Positions 47,323 to 60,374 of a stretch of 64,000 nt of DNA are shown piece after piece (the stretch's first letter is position 1; every line of letters starts with the position of its first letter). The stretch is from Cepaea nemoralis (taxonomy: Eukaryota > Mollusca > Gastropoda > Stylommatophora > Helicidae). Where the stretch lies: positions 297,001 to 361,000 of the forward strand of contig JACEFZ010011398.1 of the NCBI GenBank assembly GCA_014155875.1. The letters are read 5' to 3'. Made by a program: the position numbers and the translations under genes. Below the pieces are notes generated by a model. It saw nothing but the letters and a program-made list of their open reading frames with translations. It did no database searches and was not told the DNA's origin.

Positions 47323-48588
47323 TTCTCCCACCCTCCTTTTCATGAAAAGGAATCCTTTCATGTACTTTATATAGCCTTTATTTATACTGTCAGAATCGAA
47401 CCTTGTAATTCATCTGACGTAACTCTTTGGTTTAAAATGTACAGGTAATTGCAAGTTATATTTACACAATCCCCAATGTTGAACCATCAAGTACACCCGT
47501 CAAGTACAATCACTTCGATGGATATTACTTCAGCTGCAATGTGACACAGCCAGTCCGGTAGGTTACGGCAAACACGCCCCTACCTCTCAACCAATATAAC
47601 AAAAATTACAAAACATCAGGTCAGACTGCGAGTATCTACCTGTAAGATAACTCCAACATTAGACTTCTAACCTCATTTAGTCAGAGAGTCTAATGAAGGT
47701 CTACAGCTTTGGCAATTCTCTCCATACACAACTGACGTCACCTTGACGTGTTACCCATCAGGCAACATGATGATGGTTTCAATACATGTTACACATTACC
47801 AACAATTTTAGTTATGTCCCTTGGTTGTAATGCAAAGGTTAGGGACGGTAATTTTACCGTGCTTTCAACAAAATAAATTACAATCATAAATTCATTTCTT
47901 AGTGTCATAATTTGATACTTACTGACAAAAGTGAACACAATGTCACTGTTGTGAACAAGTAAATCAATTTACGATGCTGAGATTACATCTAACAAAAATC
48001 CTCACATACAATTCCGTATATGGAAATATTTCACACACAAAGTTTATTACAATCGTCATAGCTTTGTGAGAATTTTAGTATCGTCTGCTAGCTTTCAAAT
48101 TAATATGCAAAAATACCGGAAGTACACAGCTGGTGTGTTACCCACGTGTGTTAGGTTGACAGTAACACCAAGTTCTTCCATTTTGGATGGATTTTAAATA
48201 CACGGAGTAACCAGTTCTTGAAAACAGCTGTTGGATAGTTTCTTCGGTGTGGATTACAGTGTTCTTCTAGGATTCGGTTGTCACAGTCTCTTTCACACGG
48301 ATTAAAATGCGGTGGACTGATCTGTGGTGTAGGTACTCAGGATTACTTGAAGCAGTTCAAGTTCAGTAAGTTTTTGGATCCTGTAGTACTGTCCTGTGAC
48401 ACTCGTAGTACATATTTAATACATATTAATCCTTGTATCACATATCTCCCAAATATACGACACATTCATTCTCATAATAATAATAATATATATAATGTAT
48501 TTACAGTGGGAGATTAACTCATCCCTATCACATAGTTTTCACAGCGTTACTGAAATAATTTCAAAATTGGCTGTGGTGTTGAGCACTA

Positions 48589-49003
48589 TTACTTTGCAGT
48601 TTGCACAATATCTGCAGTGTGCTCAGGTGCTACATGGCTACTGGGTAAGTCGTATGGGCATCTAGATAGAAGGTCGGCCAATGAATTTTGTGAGCCACTT
48701 ATATGTCTTACTTCAAAGCTAAAGTCCTGCAGAAGAAGTGACCATCTTGCAACCTTGTGGTTACTTGGCGTACCCCTGGTGATAATGGTCACTGCACTAT
48801 TGTCTGTTTCTACAATGAAATGTTTCCCTAAAAGAAATCGGGAAAGTTACCGTACCGAAAACACAAGAGCGAGTGCTTCAAGTTCTGGCGTGCTGTAATT
48901 TCGCTCTCTATCTTTCAGCTTGCGGCTTACGTAGTACACAGGATGTAAAATGTGATCGTATTCCTGGAGAAGTACACCTCCGATCGCTACGGAGCTCGCA
49001 TCA
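48589..49003 (-). pseudogene. RNase H domain, broken
   Basis: After the frameshift near 49003 the frame gives CDASSVAIGGVLLQEYDH, YSTPELEALALVFS, a stop near 48845, then FIVETDNSAVTIITRG and FEVRHISGSQNSLADLLSR. These are the D, E, D motifs and C-terminal N.(A)D.LSR signature of Ty3-type RNase H. It ends at 48589, and no integrase follows, consistent with the upstream position of integrase. Confidence 0.85.
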
Positions 49004-51010
49004 CATTCTTAACCTGAAAGTATTGTTAAGATCAGGCAATTTGAGAATCGGTTTCTTTGAAAAATAAGATAATACTTTGGCAAATGCAGGTCTTAAGCAT
49101 TTGCTGTTCACAATAACATTTGGATGGTTCTTTGTTAGTAAATTGGTAAAACATTCGGTCAACTCAGCAAAATGTGGAATAAATTGTCTATAATAGTTTA
49201 AGAGACCTAAGACACTTCGCAACTCTTTCTTTGTTGTCGGAAGCGACAATTTTAGAATTCTGGTCATGATGTTATCGTCTGTCGAGATAAAGCCATTTGA
49301 GATCTTGTAGCCCAAAAATGAAATTTCTTGAAAGACTATGTCGACTTTAGATGGTTTAACTGTCAGTCCGTGTTGTCTGATCCTGTCGAATGTCTGTCTT
49401 AATGTCGTTACATGGTCTGTCATGTTCCTAGTGTGTATGCAAATGTCGTCCATGTACCAAATTATGTTAGAAATGTTTGTCAAAAGAAGTCTCGTCATTC
49501 TTACAAAGGTCGCTGGAGCATTAACTAGCCCGAATGGAAGCTTGCACCATTCGTATAGTCCCCAGGGTGTGGCAAATGCTGTAAGATGTATGCTGTCAGG
49601 GTGTACCGGTATTTGCCAATAACCTTTTGTCATGTCCAGTTTCTTAAAATAACGTGAGTCTGTCAGTTCAGTCAGTATGTCTTCACAGTTGCTCATCGGT
49701 TCTAAATCCAACTGTGTGATGCTGTTGAGTTTACGATAGTCAACACAGAGTCTTATAGTGTTGTCCTTCTTTTTCACAATGACAATGGGAGAACAAAAAT
49801 ATGACTGTGATCGTCTGATGATATGGTTTGACTCTAAGTCAATAATTTCCTGGTGTAGTTTGTCCTTGTAGTGTATGGGAATGGAGTACGGTCTGCATTT
49901 TATTGGAATGTCTGATGTTAAAATAATATGATGGTGCACTAAGTCTGTCTGTCCTGGGCTGTTAGAAAAAATAGTGCTATAGTCCTGTAACAATTTTCTG
50001 AAACTGTCAGTCTGTGTCTGCGTCAGCTTAGGATTAATCTTGATGTCCTGTAGGTTGGTTGTCGTGTCAAGTAATGGTGTTGGTATTTCGTCAGTATCGT
50101 CGTCGTCTGTCTGGTCCACTATTGTCATGCTTGCTGTAGTCTCTACCTGGTCTTCGTCCCTGTTGTAATATGGTTTAAGCATGTTTATGTGAAATATCTT
50201 GTGTTTGTCCCTAACTGCAATTTCGTAATCTACCGTCGAAATTTGTCGTAACACTTTAAACGGTCCTTGCCATGAGTCTGTCAGTAGATGTCTGTCGCTT
50301 GGCAATAGAAGAAGAACGTCCTGTCCTGGCGTCAGTGTAATTGTTCTAGTTCCTCTGTTAGCGTACTGTCGGTAGATAGCACCTGATTGTTTCAGTGCTT
50401 CTTTAGCTAACACACATGATTTCATTATCCTATCACGCAATGATGTTACATGTTCATAAGATGAAATGGGTTTATGTATAGTTTCACTTTCAGTCAACAT
50501 GGAATGGTACATAGATAATGGGCCGCGTGGTTTGGCACCATATACAATTTCGAATGGTGAGAACCCAGTGCTGGAATGGGGCACTTCCCGGTATGCAAAT
50601 AAAATAGCAGGTAAATACGTATCCCAGTCTTCAGGATGTTCCTGGGTAACTTTTGAGAGCATATGCTTAAGATCCCAGTTGATCTTTTCTATAATACCAG
50701 TTGAGTGAGGATGGTAGGGACTGTTGAAACACTGCTTTACCCCCAACATTTTAGTAAAGGCTTGAGTGGCTGATGCTATGAACTGACTACCCCGATCTGA
50801 GAGGATGGTATCAGAGAATCCTACCCTCGAAAAAATATGGAAGAAGACTTCCATTATGTCTTTGGAAGTTATGTTCTTAAGAGGAATCGCTTCTGGCCAC
50901 CGACTACAGAGGTCAATTATTGTTACAATATATTTATTTCCTCTCGATGTTATGTGGTTAAGAGGACCAACTATATCGACAGAGATCTTTTCAAACGGTC
51001 TGCTTGCCAA
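49001..51010 (-). pseudogene. integrase core followed by reverse transcriptase
   Basis: A 669-codon open stretch. The integrase core comes first, with catalytic residues in DIVGPL, DRGSQF and the Glu of TGIIEKIN, plus a C-terminal DSWQGPFKVLRQIS...HINMLKPYY chromodomain-like/GPY module. RT follows without a break: QEIIDLESNHIIRRSQS, CVDYRKLN, KLDMTKGYWQIP, LPFGLVNAPATFVRM, YMDDICIHT and FLGYKIS. The domain order integrase-RT on one frame is seen directly. It is cut by a frameshift near 49003 at the start of RNase H. Confidence 0.93.
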
Positions 51011-51639
51011 ATCAGTGATTTGCAGTTCAGCTTGCGGGTGTTTACTTTTTTTTTACCAAACATTTGGCAGATGTCACACAATCTGCAACACTGTTTGGTA
51101 TCACTGCAGAATTTAGGCCAATAGAACTGAGTAAGTAACCTAGCTCTAGTTTTGGCATAAGCCATATGCCCTGCAAAGGGTATGTCATGCGCTAGATGTA
51201 ATGCTTGGTTGCGGTTTTCTGATGGTAGCACCGTCTGTTCTGTAGTGCTAGAACCTTTGGTATAGTACCGTGTCAGAATCCCATTTTTCAGAGCAAAATG
51301 CCATCTGGCGTTCTTCGATACTCGTGGCTTTTGGCCTATTAATTTAAAATATTTCTGCAAAGATCGATCGACTTTTAGGGCTGTTATAAGTTTCTCCCTG
51401 GTTGTTTCAGGAGATGTTACAACTGGGCTTACTATTTGTAAAGCCTCTGTCTGATCGATTCGATCTTGCATTTGAGCAGCACATCTGGTTACTGCATTTG
51501 TAATATCAAGGTTATCAATCACATTACAAGTTGGTGTTACGTTCAGACCAATACATTCATGTGCTGAAGTTAACGAATTGGCATACATGCATTCATTTAC
51601 AGGTAGTAATACATCATGAACAGCGATTTGAGATGAAGG
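50971..51639 (-). pseudogene. integrase N-terminal zinc domain
   Basis: Shows the HHCC pattern: HLAHDIPFAGHMAYAKTRAR then FYWPKFCSDTKQCCRLCDIC. Upstream is a linker without recognised domain. The frame runs from the protease stop and is lost at a T9 run (51046-51054, plus strand), after which the integrase core continues in another frame at 51010. Confidence 0.85.
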
Positions 51640-51990
51640 TTAAATGGTATTATCAATGTTACAAGTGACAGTGGATGTAATACTGTCATGTGGCATATCA
51701 TTTACCTCAGGAATGTTACCAATAATAATACCGCAACAAAGATTGGTTAATGCTGCGCATTTGACCTTTCCTGTAAGAAATGGTGTATCTATGTATGCCC
51801 ATGCAAGAGGGTATTTCTTGATGTTACCTGAGAAAGTTCTGCATGTAACATGTTTATCAGTATACTCTGAGGGTAAAATATAGTCTCTCTTTAGACCAAT
51901 GAGAGTACTGCCGCTATCCCGTAAAACGGTGGCAGCTTTATCATTAACAAACCCATGGTGGATGTTTAATTTACCTTTGGAGTTAATCAC
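51640..51990 (-). pseudogene. aspartic protease domain
   Basis: Contains TVLRDSGSTLIGLKRDYI, the DSG form of the catalytic Asp motif of retroviral-type aspartic proteases, then CCGIIIGNIPEV near the end, where an (A/G)IIG.D-like flap/return strand is expected. It stops at TAA 51640-51642. The same frame continues open beyond the stop into the integrase, so this is likely a nonsense change or a translational boundary. Confidence 0.75.
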
Positions 51991-52550
51991 TAAATTGGCC
52001 TCCTCATTTGTAACAGGTACGTTAAAACGCCATCCTCATGGAAACGATCACAGATGGTACATTTTTCATGGTGAGACACATCAATGGAATGTGCTGAATT
52101 TACAGGATGATCTTCTACAATTTCCTCATCTGAGGAAGAGCTATCAAACATGGCTGCATTAGCCTTTCTAGTCATTTGCTTGCCTTTACAAGAGTGGCGC
52201 CAGTGGCCATAGACTTTACAAAGGAAGCATTTGGTGAGACGTTTATAGCTCTTTCTCTCCTTATCTTGCTTAGCTATGTAATTCTGCAAGTAAGAGGTGT
52301 ACTCTGGGTGTTGATCACACATATCATTTTCGTTGTGTGATAAATGGCAATATCTGCACTGATAATATTTCTCAGCAGATTGCTTATAGGGTTTCTGTTT
52401 ACTGTAGGGAACTGACTTTGATCTATCATATGTAGCGGCTGCTACAAAGTCTGTGCTAGTCAATCCACTAGTGAAACATTGTTTATTGGCTGTAAAATAA
52501 CCCGAGCCACGACTCTCAATCTGTTGTACACTCTCACACTGACATTCCAA
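51990..52550 (-). pseudogene. gag-like region, zinc-knuckle part
   Basis: An open stretch with KYYQCRYCHLSHNENDMC and a second Cys cluster CFLCKVYGHWRHSC, a CCHC zinc knuckle expected to bind retrotransposon RNA. An acidic SSSSDEEIVEDH segment follows. It is separated by frame from both the gag part before and the protease after. Confidence 0.75.
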
Positions 52551-53397
52551 TAGAAATTTCGAAAATAGGTGGTGGCAGAGATGTAATAATTTTATCTCTC
52601 AAAATAAGATCTTTCAATCTATCAAAACTATCATTCACATTGGCTGCTGACAGCCATTTAGTAAACATATCCTGTACTACTGAGACGTAGTCAGAGAACC
52701 GTTTGTGTTGGTTTAGGTGACAATTTACTAAACTGTTCTCTGTAGCCTGCTTCATCTAACAGGAAATGAGACATAATTTTAGACTTAATATACTGATAAT
52801 CTTTCTTCAGGTCATTGGGTAATAGTCTCTATCACTTTCAGAGGTTCCCCAGAAAGACTTCTCATATATATCATATTCCATTCAGTCTTTGGGATCTGAT
52901 AATGCTCCATAATGCATTCAAAGTTTTGGGTGAAGGCTGCTATGCAGCTCGCCCGTGGTGAAATTTTTAACAAGCCCTTGGTACTTTTTGTACGGCTGTT
53001 CTTTGTCTAATTTGTCTGACTTTCTATCTTCCTTCTCTTATGAAGTTTCAGCTTTCAGTTGTTCAATTTTTAGCTGTACTTCAAGCTCTTCTCGTTTATT
53101 TCGAGCATTTATTTCGAGTTCTTCTTTCCTTCTCTGAGCTAAAATTTCAGCTTTCTTTATTTCTGCATCTGTTTCTGCCTGTTTAAGTGTTAACGCATTA
53201 TCTGATTCTGCCTTTCTGGCTTCAGCCTCTACTTCGGATTTTCGCAGTTCCCTTTCGGCAGCTCTATCTTCGCGTTCATTAGCTTTTTGCTGTAATAGGA
53301 GGTATTCTGCAAACTTTCTCTCACTCCAGTTATTTAATTCTTCACCAGAAAGATTCAACTTTAAACCCATTTCGATATACTCGTTTAAACTAGACAT
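52534..53397 (-). pseudogene. gag-like region, first part (broken)
   Basis: Starts at an ATG at 53397 (MSSLNEYIEMGLKLNLSG). A highly charged coiled coil follows (ERELRKSEVEAEARKAES and EEL-rich repeats) to a stop near 53038. The next 280 bp keep gag-like content in shifting frames (FTQNFECIMEHYQIPKTEW), then ENSLVNCHLNQHKRFSDYVS to about 52534. At least three frame breaks separate these pieces. Structural protein of the retrotransposon; not functional here. Confidence 0.7.
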
Positions 53398-54011
53398 GAT
53401 GAAAAATGTCTGATGAAATAAATACACACAAAATTAATTATGTTGTTAGTAATTTAAATTCAATAGTTTTACAATATTTACTAGTACAGCCTATGCTTTG
53501 ACCTGATTAACAAAAGTATAAAGAGGAGAAAAAAAAAATTATACTCAAGTATTTCTTGAACAATGTGTCGGACAATGGCTGTTCGTTACTGCCCGGAACC
53601 ACAATGGATCTTACTTCAGGTCGACAAAAAAATGAACTTTACAAGCAACAGGTATGGATGACACAAAACAACCTGTTGTTTTTGGAACAAGAGAAATTAG
53701 AACATGTGCAAATGTGTGGTGTATGTGAAGTCAACTAAGGTTTTGTAGGTTTGTATGCAGTCAAGTATTTTTGTTAGTCGTTCTGTCGTCTTTTCACCAC
53801 AATCAACAACTTACTTTCCAACCTTTCCAAACTTTCCGCTTACACTACTATTCACATCTATTTTACAACAACTGATTTAAGCTATGTTCGTACTTCTTTT
53901 CTTACGCAATAACGGTTCAAGGACATAGACGCCATGTTCGCACTTATTTCCTACAATTTCAATCACAAGATTTTACTGGACAAAGCAGTACGAGCTACCC
54001 ACGTTCGCACT

Positions 54012-54617
54012 TGTCAGGGTCTTGCGTTAGGCAAGAACTGAAGCTCGTTTGCTGACAAGTGAGATACTAAATACTGTCACTAAATAACTCGACGTGACAC
54101 ACGGTAATAACAATTCAAACACTTTATTCGCGCAACGCACACTTCACAATCAATGCATGCATCGCGCAATCACAATTCGCAATGTCATCATACAATCAAT
54201 ACAAGCAATCAATAGATACATCAATGCAATACACTTACAAGTCAATCACACAGGCGCTCAGTCTCCAACACTCGTACAGGCTAGCTATCGATTCACGCTC
54301 AAACATTCAATTCAATACAAGCCTCATTCAACCCGTCTGTCCGATACGACGTCCCAAGCCTGTCTGCCTAGCCGTTCAGCATTCACGTCAGTCGGAGTAG
54401 TCCCCCTTCTGCGTGAACCACAAGTTTCACGCTTGTACCTGACTGACCAGCAACGGACTTAGCGTTGCTCAGAGTTGAACCTGGCTGTACTTGCCTGGTG
54501 CCGTCGAAGACGCCGCGTTGTAACTAGAGTGGTTAACGTCGCTCAGAGTTGAGCCTGGTTGCACTTGCCTGGCGTCGATAAAGATGATGCGTTGCAACCA
54601 TGGGTGAGAATCTGACA
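54012..54617 (-). repeat. 5' LTR of the Gmr1-type element
   Basis: 606 bp. In element sense it begins TGTCAGATTCTCACCC and ends CCCTGACA. By eye it differs from the other LTR at about 15 positions, clustered in the 200 bp nearest the element's 5' boundary of each LTR. The DNA just inside the element (agtgcgaacgtgggtagctc) has no standard primer site directly at the LTR edge; a TGGGTAGCTCG starting 11 bases in is only a tentative candidate. Confidence 0.93.
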
Positions 54618-54622
54618 ACGAC

Positions 54623-55282
54623 ATTCTTAGCTGTAGAAATGATAAATATCTGAGACACAAGTTTGTAAGTCACGACATTCTTAGCTGTAGTAAAGATAAA
54701 CATCTGAGACATAAGTTTGTAAGTCACGACATTCTTAGCTGTAGAAAAGATAAACATCTGAGACACAAGTTTGTAAGTCACAACATTCTTAGCTGTAGAA
54801 AAGATAAACATCTGAGACACAAGTTTGTAAGTCATGACATTCTTAGCTGTATAAAAGATAAACATCTGAGACACAAGTTTGTAAGTCATGACATTCTTAG
54901 CTGTAGAAATGATAAACATCTGAGACACAAGTTTGTAAGTCATGACATTCTTAGCTGTAGAAATGATAAACATCTGAGAGACACAAGTTTGTAAGTCACG
55001 ACATTCTTAGCTGTAGTAAAGATAAACATATGAGACACAAGTTTGTAAGTCACAACATTCTTAGCTGTAGTAAAGATAAACATCTGAGACACACAAGTTT
55101 GTAAGTCACGACATTCTTAGCTGTAGTAAAGATAAACATCTGAGACACAAGTTTGTAAGTCACGACATTCTTAGCTGTAGTAAAGATAAACATCTGAGAC
55201 ACAAGTTTGTAAGTCACAACATTCTTAGCTGTAGTAAAGATAAACATCTGAGACACACAAGTTTGTAAGTCACGACATGTAG
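54623..55282. repeat. 54-bp minisatellite, right block (about 12 copies)
   Basis: Same unit as 46415-46716, continuing after the LTR element. It ends about 60 bp before the acceptor of PSD exon 55343-55536. Confidence 0.95.
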
Positions 55283-55292
55283 AAAAGAGTGA

Positions 55293-55544
<252 letters not shown>

Positions 55545-55553
55545 TAATTGAAG

Positions 55554-56110
55554 TACTCATGTTGTACCTTCTAGTGATGCCTCCATGTTGTGTCTTCTAA
55601 TGATGCCTTCGTGTTGTATCTTCTAGTGATGCCTCCATGTTGTGTCTTCTAGTGATGCCTCCATGTTGTGTCTGCTAGCGATGCCTTCATATTGTCTCTT
55701 CTAGTGATGCCTTCATGTTGTGTCTTCTAGTGATTCTGCCATGTTGTATCTTCTAGTGATGCGTCCATGTTGTATCTTCTAGTGATGCCTCCATGTTGTA
55801 TCTTCTAGTGATGCCTCCATGTTGTATCTTCTAGTGATGCCTCCATGTTGTATCTTCTAGTGATGCCTCCATGTTGTGTCTTCTAGTGATGCCTCCATGT
55901 TGTGTCTTCTAGTGATGCCTCCATGTTGTATCTTCTAGTGATGCCTCCATGTTGTATCTTCTAGTGATGCCTCCATGTTGTGTCTTCTAGTGATGCCTCC
56001 ATGTTGTGTCTTCTAGTGATGCCTCCACGTTGTATCTTCTAGTGATGCCTCCATGTTGTGTCTTCTAGTGATGTCTTCATGTTGTGTCTGCTAGTGATGC
56101 CTTCATGTCA
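55554..56110. repeat. 26-bp minisatellite, about 21 copies
   Basis: Unit gatgcctccatgttgtatct plus tctagt. It starts about 18 bp past the donor of PSD exon 55343-55536. Between 56110 and 56470 no exon is recognised. Confidence 0.95.
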
Positions 56111-56469
56111 TGTAAGTCCTTTGTGTTGTAGCATCTTGTCTCCAGATTCATAGAGTGTAATATTTCAATGACATCAATAAATATGATTCTCCAATCCCCT
56201 ATGTTATCTGGTAAAATTGGTGTCACTTATATGATTATTTCCTGTTTCAGCTTCCCACAACTTTCTCTGGCTATTTTGCCTCTCTGTCAGTATTTTCCCA
56301 TATAAGGCTAATTTCTGTGTTCCACCTTTTCTGTGTTAAAATACCTTGAGAACTTTAATTTATTTGTGTTTTTTATGGCTGTAATTTGTGATCTAGTAAG
56401 CCTGCAACTGTCACTTCAGCATTTATTCTATTCTCTGTCCATTCTTCTCAAAAACCACATCCCTCCTGC

Positions 56470-59135
56470 CTTCATTGTCCCCACCATTTCATCACTCATG
56501 GTCCCCACCACTCATTGTCCCTACCAATTCATTGCTCATGGTCCCCACCACTCATTGTCCGCACCATTTCATCGCTCATTGTCCCCACCATTTCATCGCT
56601 CATGGTCCCCATCATTTCATTGCTCATTGTCCCCACCATTTCATCGCTCATGGTCCCCACCACTCATTGTCCCCACCATTTCATCACTCATTGTCCCCAC
56701 CATTTCATTGCTCATGGTCCCCATCATTTCATTGCTCATTGTCCCCACCATTTCATCACTCATTGTCCCAACCATTTCATCACTCATAGTTCCCACCACT
56801 CATTGTCCCCACCATTTCATCGCTCATGGTCCCCACCACTCATTGTCCCCACCATTTCATCACTCATTGTCCCCACCATTTCATTGCTCATGGTTCCCAT
56901 CATTTCATTGCTCATTGTCCCCACCATTTCATCACTCATAGTCCCCACCACTCATTGTCCCCACCATTTCATCACTCATGGTCCCCACCATTTCATTGCT
57001 CATGGTCCCCACCATTTCATCACTCATTGTCCCCACCATTTCATTGCTCATGGTCCCCATCATTTCATTGCTCATTGTCCCCACCATTTCATCACTCATA
57101 GTCCCCACCACTCATTGTCCCCACCCTTTCATCACTCATGGTCCCCACAATTTCATTGCTCATGGTCCCCATCACTCATTGTCCCCACCATTTCATCACT
57201 CATGGTCCCCACCACTTATTGTCCCCACCATTTCATCACTCATTGTCCCCACCATTTCATCACTCATAGTCCCCACCACTCATTGTCCCCACCATTTCAT
57301 CACTCATGGTCCCCATCACTCATTGTCCCCACCATTTCATCACTCATGGTCCCCATCACTCATTGTCCCCACCATTTCATCTCACATTATCCCCACCATT
57401 TCATTGCTCATGGTCCCCATCACTCATTGTCCCCACCATTTCATCACACATTATCCCCACCATTTCATTGCTCATGGTCCCCATCACTCATTGTCTCCAC
57501 CATTTCATCACACATTATCCCCACCATTTCATTGCTCATGGTCCCCATCACTCATTGTCCCCACCATTTCATCACACATTATCCCCACCATTTCATTGCT
57601 CATGGTCCCCACCACTCATTGTCCCCACCATTTCATCACTCATGGTCCACACCACTCATTGTCCCCACCATTTCATCACTCATGATCCCCACCACTCATT
57701 GTCCCCACCATTTCATCACTCATGGTCCCCACCACTCATTATCCCCACCATTTCATCACACATTATCCCCACCATTTCATTGCTCATGGTCCCCATCACT
57801 CATTGTCTCCACCATTTCATCACACATTAACCCCACCATTTCATTGCTCATGGTCCCCATCACTCATTGTCCCCACCATTTCATCACACATTATCGCCAC
57901 CATTTCATTGCTCATGGTCCCCATCACTCATTGTCCCCACCATTTCATCACACATTATCCCCACCATTTCATTGCTCATGGTCCCCACCACTCATTGTCC
58001 CCACCATTTCATCGCTCATGGTCCCCACCACTCATTGTCCCCACCATTTCTTCACTCATTATCCCCACCATTTCATCGCTCATTGACCCCACCATTTCAT
58101 CGCTCATGGTCCCCACCACTCATTGTCCCAACCATTTCATCACTCATAGTCCCCATCATTTCATCGCTCATTGTCCCCACCATTTCTTCGCTCATTGTCC
58201 CCACCATTTCATCGCTCATTGTCCCCACCATTTCATCGCTCATGGTCCCCACCATTTCATCGCTCATGGTGTCCACTACTCATTTTCCCAACTATTTCAT
58301 CACTCATAGTCCCCCCCATTTCATCACTCATTGTCCCCACCATTTCATCACTCATTGTCCCCACCATTTCTTCGCTCATTGTCCCCACCATTTCTTCGCT
58401 CATTGTCCCCACCATTTCATCGCTCATTGTCCCCACCACTCATTGTCCCCACCATTTCATCGCTCATGGTCCCCACCATTCATTGTCCCCACCATTTCAT
58501 CGCTCATGGTCCCCATCATTCATTGTCCCCACCATTTCATCGCTCATGGTCCCCGCCACTCATAGTCCCACCATTTCACCACTCATTGTCCCCACCATTT
58601 CTTCGCTCATTGTCCCCACCATTTCATCGCTCATTGTCCCCAACACTCATTGTCCCCACCATTTCATCGCTCATGGTCCCCACCATTTCATCGCTCATGG
58701 TCCCCACCACTCATTGTCCCCACCATTTCATCGCTCATGGTCCCCACCACTCATTGTCCCCACCATTTCATCGCTCATGGTCTCCACCACTCATTGTCCC
58801 CACCATTTCATCACTCATGGTCCCCACCACTCATTGTCCCCATCATTTCATCGCTCATGGTCCCCACCACTCATTGTCCCCACCATTTCATCGCTCATGG
58901 TCCCCACCACTCATTGTCCCCACCATTTCATCCCTCATTGTCCCCACCATTTCATCGCTCATTGTTCCCACCACTCATTGTCCCCACCATTTCATCGCTC
59001 ATGGTCCCCACCACTCATTGTCCCCACCATTTCATCGCTCATGGTCCCCACCATTTCATCGCTCATGGTCCCCACCATTTCATCCCTCATTGTCCCCGCC
59101 ATTTTATCGCTCATTGTCCCCACCATTTCATTGCT
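56470..59135. repeat. 24/16-bp composite array, about 2.7 kb
   Basis: Two modules: tccccaccatttcatcactc+attg (24 bp) and tccccaccactcattg (16 bp), in mixed order, often pairing to 40 bp. One strand is extremely pyrimidine/CA-rich and nearly free of stops, so frames of over 500 codons (HHFIAHGPHHSLSPPF-like) appear. They are artefacts of the repeat. Confidence 0.97.
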
Positions 59136-59164
59136 CAGAAAAAAAGGTCACAAATATGTTTTAT

Positions 59165-59292
59165 TTAAGTTTATTTTTTCACTTGTCGTGGTATTTATAT
59201 TTTCCACAATGTCATTCCAGTTAAAGTATTTATATTTTCCACAATGTTATTCTGGTTGAAGTGTTTATATTTTCCACAATGTCATTCTGGTT
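59165..59292. repeat. about 35-bp repeat, three copies
   Basis: Copies of tatttatattttccacaatg plus tcattctggttgaa lead directly into the 38-bp direct repeat at the edge of the Penelope-like fragment. Confidence 0.85.
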
Positions 59293-60240
59293 GAATTTGA
59301 ATAACGAAGACACAAACAATAGATTGCACTATATATAGATATATAGATTTATTTTTCTCTGGTAGTCTGGCATGTCCATCAGTACTGCACCGCTCCCTTT
59401 GTCAGGTTTCAGTATGACGAAGGTTTTGTTAGCCTCTAACGTTTTTAAGGCAGTAAGGTGTCCGTTGGTCAGCGGACATGTCTGTTTAGAGGGTGTTGTG
59501 CTATACTGGTGTTCTAAATCTACCAGTTTGGCCTTCAGCCACCCGACCGACTCAACAGAAGTAGGTGATAACTTGGAGACTTGATCAAACAACATTTCAA
59601 ACTGTGCTTGATCTGTTTAGGCTTTATGCAGAATTTTAATCCGTAAGCAAGGGCCTCCGTTTCAATGTTATTGAGTACGTACGACGATAAGTTCCTCACA
59701 TACTTCTCTGGGTTGTCTAGTACTGACGTTGTTACCTTTTCAGTGCTCAGTGATTTGTTGAGGCGAGCATTCTCTGCGATTTTCACCTTGTACACTGTTT
59801 CTGTGCAGAATTTAGTGAACTTCAAGTAGCCATACAAGCTCAATTCTTTGGTGACGTAATAGGCAGAACTGTGTGTGCGCTTCAAGTTGGCCAGCTTGGA
59901 CTGGGTTTCTTCTATCTGGTTTTTTGTCAGTCGTCTCAGGTTTTTTCTTGTCGGACATATTCTGTCGGCCCTCAGAGATCTGAAATACCGGTGAGGAAAT
60001 ATCCCCGTCCTTAGGCATTCCTCGAGAAATCTCAATCGACAATCCTGTAATGATATTTTACACTTCAACTTGAGTAATCCATCTAATCGCTTCACAGTTG
60101 GTAATGGGAGGCGACGTTTGAGAAATTCAAAACAATGTTTTCCCGTAGTGAATTTGAATAACGAAGACACAAACAATAGATTGCACGATTTATTGCCTGG
60201 CATATTTCGCTGCATCTCGTCAGGTACATACTGCAGAAAT
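59292..60240 (-). mobile_element. Penelope-like element fragment, N-terminal half
   Basis: The minus strand encodes the region before the RT palm of a Penelope-like element: LDGLLKLKCKISLQDCRLRF, LRTGIFPHRYFRSLRADRIC, and after a frameshift near 59600 TLEANKTFVILKPDKGSGAV plus MDMPDYQRKIN, the KPDKGSG.V..D...Y motif typical of Penelope RTs. Upstream (60225-60195) is acctgacgagatgcagcgaa, as in the tail of a preceding copy. A 38-bp sequence occurs at both edges (60149-60186 and 59292-59329), suggesting the pseudo-LTR or tandem structure known for these elements. Confidence 0.8.
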
Positions 60241-60374
60241 CACACAACTTACGTGAATTAACTAGATAAATCCTTCAAGTTGAAATATACACATATTCAC
60301 ACAGTAATGTCAATTATCTACCACGGTAATTTTAAGCTGACTAACATGTCTTTCTGTTTGCACTTCTGTTTTCT

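Larger units (their letters stand above)
46717..54617 (-). mobile_element. Gmr1-type Ty3-like LTR retrotransposon, 7.9 kb, defective
   Basis: A complete LTR element on the minus strand. Two 606-bp LTRs (TG...CA) are flanked by a 5-bp duplication acgac (46712-46716 and 54618-54622), and the target is the 54-bp array. Domains in transcription order are gag-like coiled coil, zinc knuckle, aspartic protease, integrase, RT, RNase H. Integrase before RT is the Ty1/copia order, yet the RT (LPFGLVNAPATF, YMDDI) and the HHCC integrase are of Ty3 type; this combination defines the Gmr1 group. A purine tract (aaaaggagggtgggagaa on the minus strand, 47323-47340) sits next to the 3' LTR. Breaks: several in gag, a stop between protease and integrase, two pol frameshifts, and a stop in RNase H. 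No env-like frame is seen in 47345-48588. Confidence 0.93.

Noticed and set aside
47345..48588. Search for an env-like gene after RNase H in the LTR element
   Set aside because: No long frame or membrane-protein pattern; treated as untranslated 3' region.
56515..58086. A frame of over 500 codons rich in His, Ser and Pro
   Set aside because: Generated by the 24/16-bp pyrimidine-rich array. Neighbouring frames are equally open and there is no domain or splice context.
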